The position numbers and the translations under genes are program-made. Below, one piece after another: positions 15,641 through 23,286 of a DNA stretch of 64,000 nucleotides (the stretch's first letter is position 1; each line of letters opens with the position of its first letter). Below the pieces are notes generated by a model. The model worked only from the letters and a program-made list of their open reading frames with translations, ran no database searches and was not told the origin of the DNA. Source of the DNA: Virgisporangium aurantiacum (GTDB lineage: Bacteria; Actinomycetota; Actinomycetes; Mycobacteriales; Micromonosporaceae); assembly GCF_016863635.1 (NCBI RefSeq), contig NZ_BOPG01000024.1:248001-312000 (forward strand), read 5' to 3'.

Positions 15641-18600
15641 CGGTCCGCCACCACCGCCCGGCGCGCCACCGCCCGGCGCGCCATCGTCCGGCGCGCCGCT
15701 GCCCGGTCCGCGGGTCGACCGGTTGCGGGCGGCGCTGGTCGCGGCCGGTGCGGATCCGAGCCCGCGGGAGCTGGCCGAGGTGTTGTGGCTGGCCGGGCAC
15801 GTCGGTGCGCCGGCCGCCGTCGAGCCGGTGCGGTCCACCGGTGTCGTCACGCCGACGCGGGCCGGTGACCCCGGCCCGGCGCTGGAGCTCACGCCGCCGC
15901 CCGCACCGCCGTCCGCCGCACCGGCGCCGGCGCCCGAGCCGGCGGTGCCGCTGCACCTGCCCGCCGGCGACGGCGACGGGCCGCCGGGTGCCGGGGTCGC
16001 GGGCCTGCTGGCTCCGGCGGCGCCGGCCCTCGGCCCGCGGTTGCCGTTGCAGCGGGCGCTGCGCCCGTTGGCGCGGCGGGTGCCGGACCCGCGCCGCTAC
16101 GTCGTCGACGAGGCCGCCACCGCCGACGGCGCCGCCGACCGCGCGGTCGACCGGGCCGTCGATCGGCGGACGTGGCTCCCCGTCGTGCGGCCGGCGAGCC
16201 GGCGGTGGCTGGATCTGGCGCTGGTGCTCGACACCGGCCCGTCGATGGCGATGTGGCACCAGCTGCTCGCCGAGTTGCGGCAGACGCTGATCGAGTCGGG
16301 GACGTTCCGCAACGTCACCGTCTGGGACCTGCACGGCGACCGGCTGGTTCCGGCGGGCGGCCTCTCGCACCGGGACGCGGCAGCGCTCGTCCGACCCGAC
16401 GGGCGGCAGGTGGCGCTGGTGGTCAGCGACTGCAGCGGGCCGGCGTGGCACGCCGGCGGCGTCGCCGCGATGCTGCACCGGCTGGGCGGGCACGGGCCGG
16501 TCGCGATCCTGCAGCCGTTGCCCGAGCGGCTGTGGGAGCGCACGGCGGCACCGGCGACCGTCGGTCGCCTCACCGCGCCCGCGCCGTGCGCGCCGAATGT
16601 CCAGACCCGCTTCACGGCCTACGACGGCATGCCGAACCCGGCACCGGGCGACGTCGTCGTGCCGGTGCTGGAACTGCGGCCGGAGTGGCTGGCCGGATGG
16701 GCCGCACTGATCGCCTCGGGCGCACCGCTCGACCCGGCCGCTGTCGCGTACATGGCCGCGCGCGGCATGGCCGCGTCGGCGGTGTCCGAGCCGGACGCGG
16801 TGCCGCCCCTGGAACTGGTGCGCGAGTTCCGGGCGGGCGCGTCGCCGACCGCGGTCCGGCTCATGCGCTGCCTCGCGACCACCACGCCGGCCGTCCCGCT
16901 GATGCACCTGATCCAGCGGACCGTCATCGGGCACACCGCGCCGGGCGACCTGGCCGAGATCGTCCTCAGTGGACTGTTGACGCCCGTCGCCGGTGTGCCG
17001 GGCCGGTACTCCTTCCTGCCCGGTGTCCGCGAGGCGCTGCTCGACGGGCTCGGACGCGCCGACGCGGCGTCCACTGTGGACCTTCTCACCCGGGTGTCCG
17101 AACGCATCGAACGCGACGCCGGAACCGCGACCCGTGCCTTCCGCGCCCTGATCCCCGACCCCGACGGCCGGCCGGGTGCGGCGACGGGCGCGTTCGCGCT
17201 CATCAGCCCCACCGCGCTGCGGCGGTTGTACCCGGCGGGCGAGCACATCCACGGAACGGCCGACCGGCCCGCGCCGGACGGACCCACCGCGCCCGACGGC
17301 CCGACCGTCCACATCGGACACACCGGCGGGGTGCGGGCGCTGACGGCCGTCACCGCGCCCGACGGCCGGACGCTGCTCGCCTCCGCGGGCGACGACCGGG
17401 CGATCCGCCTGTGGGACCCGGCCACCGGCGAACCGGTGGGCGCGCCGCTGACCGGTCACGAGGGTGCCGTCCACACCCTGGTGACGCTGGACCTCGACCG
17501 GCGACCGGTCCTCGCGTCGGCCTCGATCGACCAGACGATCCGGTTGTGGGATCCGACGACCGGCGAACTCCGGGAGTCGAGGACGGTCGCCGGACGGGTG
17601 CGATCGCTGACCGTCGCCACCGACGCGAACAGGGTGCGGTTCCTGTGGGCCGCCGTGGGGGAGGAGATGGTCCACCGGTGGGAGCCGTCGACGGACCGGT
17701 GGCACGAGATCGTGGTCGACGACACAGCGGTGGCGATCGCCGCTACCGTCCTCGACGGCGAGGAGGTGCTGATCCTCGGCGGCCGGACCGGGAAGCTGTG
17801 GTTGCAGCCCTACGTGTCGCTGTTCGCGTTCCCCGCGCACGACGGGCGGGTCACCGACCTGGCCGTGCTGTCCACATCGGACGGTCCGCTGATTCTCAGT
17901 GCCGGCAACGACTCCACGGTCCGGATCACCGACCCGCGCACCGGGTCACAGCGGGTGCTGACCGGGCACGAGGGCGCCGTCAACACGGTGCATCCATTGC
18001 CGGACGGCACGTTCGCCAGCGCCGGCGAGGACATGACGATCCGGTTCTGGGCGGCGGACGGGTCGCTCCTTCGGGTGGAGGCGAGCGCCCACACCGCGCC
18101 GGTCACCGCGATGGCGACGGTGGCGCTGCCCGACGCGTCCCGGATTCTCGCCACCGCGAGCCTGGACCGGACGATCCGCCGGCGGCCCCTGGCCGCCCGG
18201 CCGCCCGCGCCGACCGACGATCCCCTCGCCGCCGTGGCGGCCTACCGGGACCTGATGGGCCGGGTCGGCAACCCCGCCGTGTCGGGCCGCCTGGACCGGG
18301 TGCTCCGGACGGCCCTCGCGACCGGGACGCCGCCGAACCTGGTGTTCACCGGCAACAAGGGCACCGGAAAGTCCACCAGCGCGCGGCTGGTGGGGGCGAT
18401 CTGCCGCGACCTCGGCCTGCTCCCCGACGGCCACCTGCACACGGTCACGGCCGTCGACCTCACGTTGTCGGATGTCGAGCGGGCCGTCGGTGGCGTGCTG
18501 TACCTCCGGCACGCCGACGACCTTACCGAGGAGATGATCGGGGAGCTGGCCGGGCAGCTGGGAGTCCACAGTGGACAGCTGGTGGTGGTGCTCTCGGGAC

Positions 18601-21077
18601 GGGCCGAGGGGACGGCCGACGTGCTGCGGCTGGGCGGGCTCGGCGACCACTTCCCGGAGGCGAACCGCGTCGAGTTCCCCGACTACGATCCCGAGTTCCT
18701 GCTCGGGTTCGTCCTGCAGAGCCTCAGCACCCTCGACCTCACCGTCGACGAGGAGGTGCTGCCCGCGCTGCGGGCCCGCGTCGAGCGGATCCACGCCGAG
18801 CGCGGCCCCGGCTTCGACAACCAGGGCAGCATGCGGACGCTCGCCTGGGACATCGCCGACCGGCGCAGCCGGCGCGTCGGCGCGTACCGGCCGCACGGTC
18901 CGATCGCCGTCGAGGACATCCCCGAACCGGACGGGTCGTCGCGGCGCTCGCGCCGGATCGTGGTCGCGGCGACACCGGCGGACCCGGCGGACACGGCGGC
19001 CGGCAACCGCCTCCTCGACGCGATCACGGCGGTGGCCGGCCGGCCCGGCGCCGAGATGCGCGACGGGTCCACGATCCTGTTGCCCACCGGCGCCGACCAT
19101 ACGTACACGCCCGCCGACGTCGTGGCGATCCTGGTGTCGCGGCTCGGCGGCCCGGACGCGCCCGGCTACCGGGTCGTGCTGTCCGACGACGAGATCCAGG
19201 CCACCCGCGTCCTGCTGAGCCGGGAACTGCATCGCGCCGGTACCGGCCTCGTCGTCGCGGTCTCCTCGACCCTGTACCACGACGATCCGGCCACGACGCC
19301 GGAGTGGCACCGGCTGGACGCCGTCGAACTGGCCGGCCCGCCGGCCGAGACCGTCTACGTGGCGGCGTTCGGCCCGCCCGAGACCGCTACCCCGGACCTG
19401 GACCGCGCCCTCGCGAACGACGAGTTCACCGTGCTGTACCAACCGATCGTGGACGTGGCGTCGGGCGCGCCGGTGGCCGTCGAGGCGCTGATCCGGTGGC
19501 GGCATCCGGACCGCGGGGTGCTGCCCCTGTCGGAGTTCATGACGGCGGTCGAGGACGATCCACGGTTCACCGACGTCGTCCTGCGCAAGGCGCTGGAGGT
19601 CCTCGCGGTCCGCGCCGACCTGGCGGTCGTCGTCAGGGTCTCCGGGCGCATGGTCCGCGACGCGGCGTTCGTCGACGTCGTGACGGCGCGGCTCGCGGAG
19701 CACCGGGCACCGGGGGCGCGGCTGATGCTGGACCTCGGCGAGCGGACCCTGCGCGGCCTGCCGGCCGAGGTGGTCGACCGGCTCGCGGGGCTCCGCGATA
19801 CGGGCGTCGACGTGATGCTCGACTTCGGGGTGCGGTTCTCGTCGCTGGCCATGTTGCGTCAGCTGCCGCTCGACGTCGTGAAGATCGACGAGCGCGCCGG
19901 TCCGGTTGCCCAATCGACCGTGGTGAAACAGGCGCGGGCACTCGGACTCCGGACGCTGGCAGCCGGGGTCGGGACCGCCGACGGCTGGGACGCGGCGGCG
20001 CGCCGGGGATTCGTGCTGGCGCAGGGGCCGTTCTTCGGCCGGCCGGTGCCGCTCGCCGAGGTGGACACGATCGTTCCGGCCCGGGAACCGGCTCCGGCGG
20101 TCGCCGAACCGCGGGCGACGGACCGGGTCGACGTCCTCGTGATGACCGCCCGGTGGGAGGAGTTCGCGGCGGTGCGGGCGACGGCCTTCCACCCGACCGC
20201 GTGGGCGGAGCGTGACGCCGACACGGACACGCCGTACCTGTGGGGGGTGCGCCGGACACCGGACGGGCGGGAACTGTCGATGGCGGTGGTCGATCCGACG
20301 GGCAGCGGCTCGTGGGAGACCGGCGCGGTCGCCGAGCGCCTGGCCGACCGGTTGCGTCCGGCCTGCCTGGCGCTGTGCGGGGTGTGCGCGGGCGATCCGG
20401 CGCTCACCACGCCGGGGGACGTCGTCGTCGCGGACCGGGCGTACGAGATCTTCCCCGACGGCCGCGCCGTCGACCACCGGCGGTACGACCTGGATCCGGA
20501 CCTCGTCGGCGCGGCGCGGGACCTCGACCCGACCCGCCTGCCGAGCAACGGCCCGCCCTCCGACATCGACGCCCTCCTGTGGACACTGGAGCGGCTGCGC
20601 GCGGGTGAGGATCCACTGTCGCATCCCGACCGCGTCCGGTACCTCTCCACCGCGACGTCGGCGACGCGGCTGGAATGGCTCGAGTCCGCCGACCTGGTCA
20701 CCCGGCACGGGGACGGCACCCTGGCGATGACCGACGCGGGCGCGGAACTGGTGCGGCGCCGGTCGTACGACGACGTCGAGGGACCGCGGCGGCTTCCGTT
20801 CCGGCTTCTGGTCGCGCCGATGGCCAGCGGCAGCGGGATGGTGGCCGACCTCGGAACCTGGGTGAGCCTGCGCGGCGCGGGCCTGCGCGGGATCGCCGCG
20901 GTCGACCTGGACGCGGCGGCCGTCGCGTCCGCCGCCCACCGGGCCGAGGTGCCGCGCTGGCTGGTCGTCAAGGGCGTCATGGACCACCTCGGCCCGCACT
21001 GGTCCGCCCGGTACACCACGTTCGCCGCCCGCGCGGCGGCGGAGGTGCTCTTCGCCCTGCTCGACCGCGTCGAGTGA
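15630..21077 (+). CDS. Giant SAV_2336-like protein: vWA - WD40 - degenerate AAA - degenerate EAL - nucleoside phosphorylase-like
   Basis: 1815 residues. Pro/Gly-rich start, then an SAV_2336-type N-terminal helical segment (about 28-62) and a vWA domain (190-350) whose MIDAS motif reads DTGPS (D201-S205; the usual first Ser is Gly). Helical region to 555. Seven WD40 blades at 560-853 (three end IRLWDP or similar). CbxX/CfqX-like AAA module at 885-1065: Walker A GNKGTGKST (G908-) is good but the Walker B acids are replaced by R960-H961 and the arginine-finger Arg is missing (GLGDHF). An unassigned alpha/beta stretch (1105-1250) is followed by an EAL domain (1253-1480): E1285 is kept but the DD pair is LD and the EGVE glutamate is A1445, so hydrolysis is unlikely. 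Residues 1498-1810 form a phosphorylase/nucleosidase fold (LCGVCAG, DLDAAA at D1759, KGVMD ending D1785) with an inserted winged helix. Likely sensor-effector hub of the VMAP system. Confidence 0.8.
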   Translation: MPADGPPPPPGAPPPGAPSSGAPLPGPRVDRLRAALVAAGADPSPRELAEVLWLAGHVGAPAAVEPVRSTGVVTPTRAGDPGPALELTPPPAPPSAAPAPAPEPAVPLHLPAGDGDGPPGAGVAGLLAPAAPALGPRLPLQRALRPLARRVPDPRRYVVDEAATADGAADRAVDRAVDRRTWLPVVRPASRRWLDLALVLDTGPSMAMWHQLLAELRQTLIESGTFRNVTVWDLHGDRLVPAGGLSHRDAAALVRPDGRQVALVVSDCSGPAWHAGGVAAMLHRLGGHGPVAILQPLPERLWERTAAPATVGRLTAPAPCAPNVQTRFTAYDGMPNPAPGDVVVPVLELRPEWLAGWAALIASGAPLDPAAVAYMAARGMAASAVSEPDAVPPLELVREFRAGASPTAVRLMRCLATTTPAVPLMHLIQRTVIGHTAPGDLAEIVLSGLLTPVAGVPGRYSFLPGVREALLDGLGRADAASTVDLLTRVSERIERDAGTATRAFRALIPDPDGRPGAATGAFALISPTALRRLYPAGEHIHGTADRPAPDGPTAPDGPTVHIGHTGGVRALTAVTAPDGRTLLASAGDDRAIRLWDPATGEPVGAPLTGHEGAVHTLVTLDLDRRPVLASASIDQTIRLWDPTTGELRESRTVAGRVRSLTVATDANRVRFLWAAVGEEMVHRWEPSTDRWHEIVVDDTAVAIAATVLDGEEVLILGGRTGKLWLQPYVSLFAFPAHDGRVTDLAVLSTSDGPLILSAGNDSTVRITDPRTGSQRVLTGHEGAVNTVHPLPDGTFASAGEDMTIRFWAADGSLLRVEASAHTAPVTAMATVALPDASRILATASLDRTIRRRPLAARPPAPTDDPLAAVAAYRDLMGRVGNPAVSGRLDRVLRTALATGTPPNLVFTGNKGTGKSTSARLVGAICRDLGLLPDGHLHTVTAVDLTLSDVERAVGGVLYLRHADDLTEEMIGELAGQLGVHSGQLVVVLSGRAEGTADVLRLGGLGDHFPEANRVEFPDYDPEFLLGFVLQSLSTLDLTVDEEVLPALRARVERIHAERGPGFDNQGSMRTLAWDIADRRSRRVGAYRPHGPIAVEDIPEPDGSSRRSRRIVVAATPADPADTAAGNRLLDAITAVAGRPGAEMRDGSTILLPTGADHTYTPADVVAILVSRLGGPDAPGYRVVLSDDEIQATRVLLSRELHRAGTGLVVAVSSTLYHDDPATTPEWHRLDAVELAGPPAETVYVAAFGPPETATPDLDRALANDEFTVLYQPIVDVASGAPVAVEALIRWRHPDRGVLPLSEFMTAVEDDPRFTDVVLRKALEVLAVRADLAVVVRVSGRMVRDAAFVDVVTARLAEHRAPGARLMLDLGERTLRGLPAEVVDRLAGLRDTGVDVMLDFGVRFSSLAMLRQLPLDVVKIDERAGPVAQSTVVKQARALGLRTLAAGVGTADGWDAAARRGFVLAQGPFFGRPVPLAEVDTIVPAREPAPAVAEPRATDRVDVLVMTARWEEFAAVRATAFHPTAWAERDADTDTPYLWGVRRTPDGRELSMAVVDPTGSGSWETGAVAERLADRLRPACLALCGVCAGDPALTTPGDVVVADRAYEIFPDGRAVDHRRYDLDPDLVGAARDLDPTRLPSNGPPSDIDALLWTLERLRAGEDPLSHPDRVRYLSTATSATRLEWLESADLVTRHGDGTLAMTDAGAELVRRRSYDDVEGPRRLPFRLLVAPMASGSGMVADLGTWVSLRGAGLRGIAAVDLDAAAVASAAHRAEVPRWLVVKGVMDHLGPHWSARYTTFAARAAAEVLFALLDRVE
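17070..17080. repeat. TCCACWGTGGA palindrome, copy 4
   Basis: Exact TCCACTGTGGA inside the giant vWA-WD40 gene; here it encodes Ser-Thr-Val-Asp using the rare ACT codon. Confidence 0.5.
18565..18575. repeat. TCCACWGTGGA palindrome, copy 5
   Basis: Exact TCCACAGTGGA inside the AAA module of the giant gene, read in a different codon frame from copy 4. Confidence 0.5.
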
Positions 21078-21105
21078 CGCCCGTGGTGTCGTCCGCTGTC
21101 ATCGA

Positions 21106-21480
21106 TCAGGCACAGGGGGTCTGCGCCTGCGGGAGGGTGACGGGACCGGTGGCGGCACTGTAGTAGCCGCGCGCGAAGCGGTAGATGGCGCCCTGGCCCC
21201 CGACACCGCACGAGGACGAGCCGAGGAAGTGGAAGATCACGTACGCACCGCCGCCGCAGCTCTTCGTGTAGTCGTAGCTGACGGCCATGGGGGTGAAGCA
21301 GTCCGCCTTGACCTGGACGTCGGCCGGGCGGGCCACGGTGGCGGCGTCTGCCGGGGCGGCGCTCGCCGTGCCGGCGCCCAGCGCCAGGAACGCCGACCCC
21401 GCCAGGAGCGCGGCTCCGACAGCGCCGACGCGTGTGGCGGTGGCCTTCGAGCGGGACCTCGGTGCGGTGCGGGCGTCCAT
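21106..21480 (-). CDS. Small secreted Cys-containing protein
   Basis: 124 residues from the ATG at 21480, which has a strong GGAGGT ribosome site 6 bases upstream. An Arg/Lys-rich n-region (MDARTAPRSRSKATATR), a 20-residue hydrophobic core and an Ala-x-Ala cleavage site (ASA/AP at about 41-43) mark a Sec signal. The mature part of about 80 residues has four cysteines (DCFTP, SCGGG, SSCGVG, TPCA) that could form two disulfides. I do not recognise the family. It is convergent to the giant conflict gene with 28 bases between the stops. Longer in-frame starts upstream lack ribosome sites. Confidence 0.7.
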   Translation of the reverse strand: MDARTAPRSRSKATATRVGAVGAALLAGSAFLALGAGTASAAPADAATVARPADVQVKADCFTPMAVSYDYTKSCGGGAYVIFHFLGSSSCGVGGQGAIYRFARGYYSAATGPVTLPQAQTPCA

Positions 21481-21626
21481 GCGTACCTCCGTTGTGCTGT
21501 CGATCGGGGGGCCTCGGACGCTATTCGCCGGACCTTGCACATTCCTTTCCTTCAGGCGTATCAGCAGAAATGCCCCCATGAGCGGGCGCTTCCGCGTTGC
21601 GGCGTGGGGGCTCCGGCGGGCGGTGT

Positions 21627-21632
21627 TAGGTT
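21627..21632 (+). promoter_or_regulatory. -10 box of leaderless SARP-VOC transcript
   Basis: TAGGTT lies 6 bases before the ATG at 21639, and no Shine-Dalgarno sequence is present. The spacing puts the transcription start on or next to the start codon. Confidence 0.5.
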
Positions 21633-21638
21633 GCCGGA

Positions 21639-22835
21639 ATGGGGGGTGACATCCGCCTCAGCGTCCTGGGACCGGTACGGGCGTGGCGCGGCGGCACCCC
21701 ACTGCCGCTGGGTCGGGTGGGGCAGCGGGCCGTGCTCGGGTTGCTCGCCCTCGCCGGGCAGCGGCCCGTCACGCGGGCGGAACTGGTCGACGCGTTGTGG
21801 CCGACCGCGCCGCCGCCGACCGCGGCCAACGTGATCCACACCCACGTCAGGCGGCTGCGGCAGGTGCTGGAGCCGGACCGGCCGGCGCGCGGGGCGAGCA
21901 CGGTGCTGCCGGCGGTGGGTGACGGGTACGCGTTGCGGCTGCCCGGCGACAGCGTCGACGTCGAGCAGTTCCGGCGCCTCGTCGCCGCCGGCGCGGCGGC
22001 CGGCGCGGCTTCCGCGCTGCTGGGCTCGGCGATCGACCTGTGGCAGGGGCCGCCGCTCGCCGACGTGCCGGCGCTCGCCGGGCATCCGGCGGTCGTGATG
22101 CTGTTCCGCGAGCGGCAGGTGGCGCGGACCCGGTACGCCGAGGCGATGATCGCGGCCGGCGCCGCGGTCGAGGTGCTGCGGATGCTGGAGCAGTGGGTGG
22201 CGGAGAGCCCGTTGGACGAGGGGGCGCACGCCCTGCTGATCCGGGCGCTGCACCGGACCGGCCAGCGGTGGCAGGCCTTCGACGTCTACCGGTCCGTGCG
22301 CCGGCGGCTGGTGGACGACCTCGGTGTCGAGCCCGGGCCCGAGCTGGCGGCGGCGCACACCGCGGCGCTGGACGCGGCGGCGCTGGACGCCGACGGCCAG
22401 GCGACGATGGTCCCGCCGCACCGGTTCCGCGAATTCGGTGACCGCGTCGACGACGCCGGCGGGGTCGGCGCCGCGTCGCCGTTCTTCATCGTCGACGAGC
22501 TTCCGCGGGCGGTGGAGTTCTACCGCGACCGGCTCGGGTTCGAGGTGACCCTGATGGCGCCCGATCCGGAGGCGTTCTTCGCCATCGTGCGGCGCAACGA
22601 CGCCCAGTTCCTGCTGAAGGTCGTGGGCGTGGGACCGCGACCGAACCGCGACCGCCATCCGTACGCCCGCTGGGACGCCTTCGTCTACGTGCCCGACCCG
22701 GACGGGCTCGCCGTCGAGTTCGGCGGCCGGGGCGTCGCGTTCAGCGCGCCGCTCGCCGACACCGACGACGGGCTGCGCGGCTTCGAGGTGGCCGACGCCG
22801 ACGGCTACCTGCTGTTCTTCGGCCGCCCGCGGTAG
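21639..22835 (+). CDS. SARP-type regulator fused to a C-terminal VOC (glyoxalase/bleomycin-resistance) domain
   Basis: 398 residues. Residues 1-95 are an OmpR-type winged helix (SVLGPVRAWRGG, NVIHTHVRRLRQVLEPDRP), followed by the bacterial transcriptional activation domain (about 100-245, ending GVEPGPELAAAHTAAL). Instead of stopping or continuing into a STAND ATPase, the frame runs through a short linker into a complete VOC domain (about 285-398: FFIVDELPRAVEFYRDRLGF, HPYARWDAFVYVPDPDG). The next gene, 71 bases on, is a stand-alone VOC protein closely similar to this tail. A ligand-sensing role for the fused domain is inference. Confidence 0.85.
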   Translation: MGGDIRLSVLGPVRAWRGGTPLPLGRVGQRAVLGLLALAGQRPVTRAELVDALWPTAPPPTAANVIHTHVRRLRQVLEPDRPARGASTVLPAVGDGYALRLPGDSVDVEQFRRLVAAGAAAGAASALLGSAIDLWQGPPLADVPALAGHPAVVMLFRERQVARTRYAEAMIAAGAAVEVLRMLEQWVAESPLDEGAHALLIRALHRTGQRWQAFDVYRSVRRRLVDDLGVEPGPELAAAHTAALDAAALDADGQATMVPPHRFREFGDRVDDAGGVGAASPFFIVDELPRAVEFYRDRLGFEVTLMAPDPEAFFAIVRRNDAQFLLKVVGVGPRPNRDRHPYARWDAFVYVPDPDGLAVEFGGRGVAFSAPLADTDDGLRGFEVADADGYLLFFGRPR

Positions 22836-22861
22836 GCGGTCCGCGACAGGCGGTCCGCGAC
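22834..22861 (+). repeat. 14-bp tandem duplication
   Basis: AGGCGGTCCGCGAC occurs twice head to tail directly at the stop codon of the SARP-VOC gene. It is a short local slip duplication, with no evident function. Confidence 0.7.
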
Positions 22862-22905
22862 ATGGCGTCCAGTCGATGTCCAGCCGGCGTCGGGATGCTG
22901 GCCCG

Positions 22906-23283
22906 ATGACTTCTGTTTCGCCGTTCTTCATCGTCAGCGACCTGCCGCGCGCACTCGGGTTCTACGCCGACCGGCTCGGATTCGAGGTGACGCTCACCGC
23001 GCCCGACCCGGAACCGTTCTTCGCCACCGTCCGGCGCGACGGGGTGCAGTTCCTGCTCAAGGTCGTGGACGACACCGTGCAGCCACTCCCGAACCGGACC
23101 CGGCACCCGTACGCCCGGTGGGACGCCTTCGTCACGGTGCCGGACCCCGATTCGCTCGCCGCCGAGTTCGCCGGTCGCGGTGTCGAGTTCACCGCGCCGC
23201 TCGCCGACACCGACGACGGGCTGCGCGGCTTCGAGGTGGCCGACGCCGACGGTTACCTGCTGTTCTTCGGCCGGCCCCGATGA
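22906..23283 (+). CDS. VOC family protein, paralogue of the preceding fused domain
   Basis: 125 residues forming one VOC (vicinal oxygen chelate) domain: FFIVSDLPRALGFYADRLGF start and HPYARWDAFVTVPDPDS core. Its last 28 residues (starting PLADTDDGLRG) are identical to the end of the SARP-VOC protein just upstream, and the DNA there differs at only a few bases, which implies a recent tandem duplication or gene conversion. Members bind small hydrophobic antibiotics or act as glyoxalases. No convincing full metal-ligand set is visible, so binding or resistance is more likely than catalysis. Start chosen by alignment with the paralogue; no good ribosome site. Confidence 0.85.
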   Translation: MTSVSPFFIVSDLPRALGFYADRLGFEVTLTAPDPEPFFATVRRDGVQFLLKVVDDTVQPLPNRTRHPYARWDAFVTVPDPDSLAAEFAGRGVEFTAPLADTDDGLRGFEVADADGYLLFFGRPR

Positions 23284-23286
23284 CCG

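Noticed and set aside
19390-20070. Active c-di-GMP phosphodiesterase
   Set aside because: Key acidic residues of the EAL site are replaced (LD for DD, A1445 for the EGVE Glu), so only a binding role is proposed.
16172-20215. 1347-codon second plus-strand frame inside the giant gene
   Set aside because: Out-of-frame Arg/Gly/Pro-rich translation with no recognisable motif.
17946-20999. 1017-codon open frame on the minus strand opposite the giant conflict gene
   Set aside because: Its product is an Arg/His/Gly/Pro/Asp-rich low-similarity sequence typical of antisense frames in 72% GC coding DNA. The plus strand carries clear domains throughout.
22834-22861. 14-bp tandem repeat as a regulatory iteron
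   Set aside because: Only two copies located at a stop codon, with no third copy or symmetry; treated as a slip duplication.
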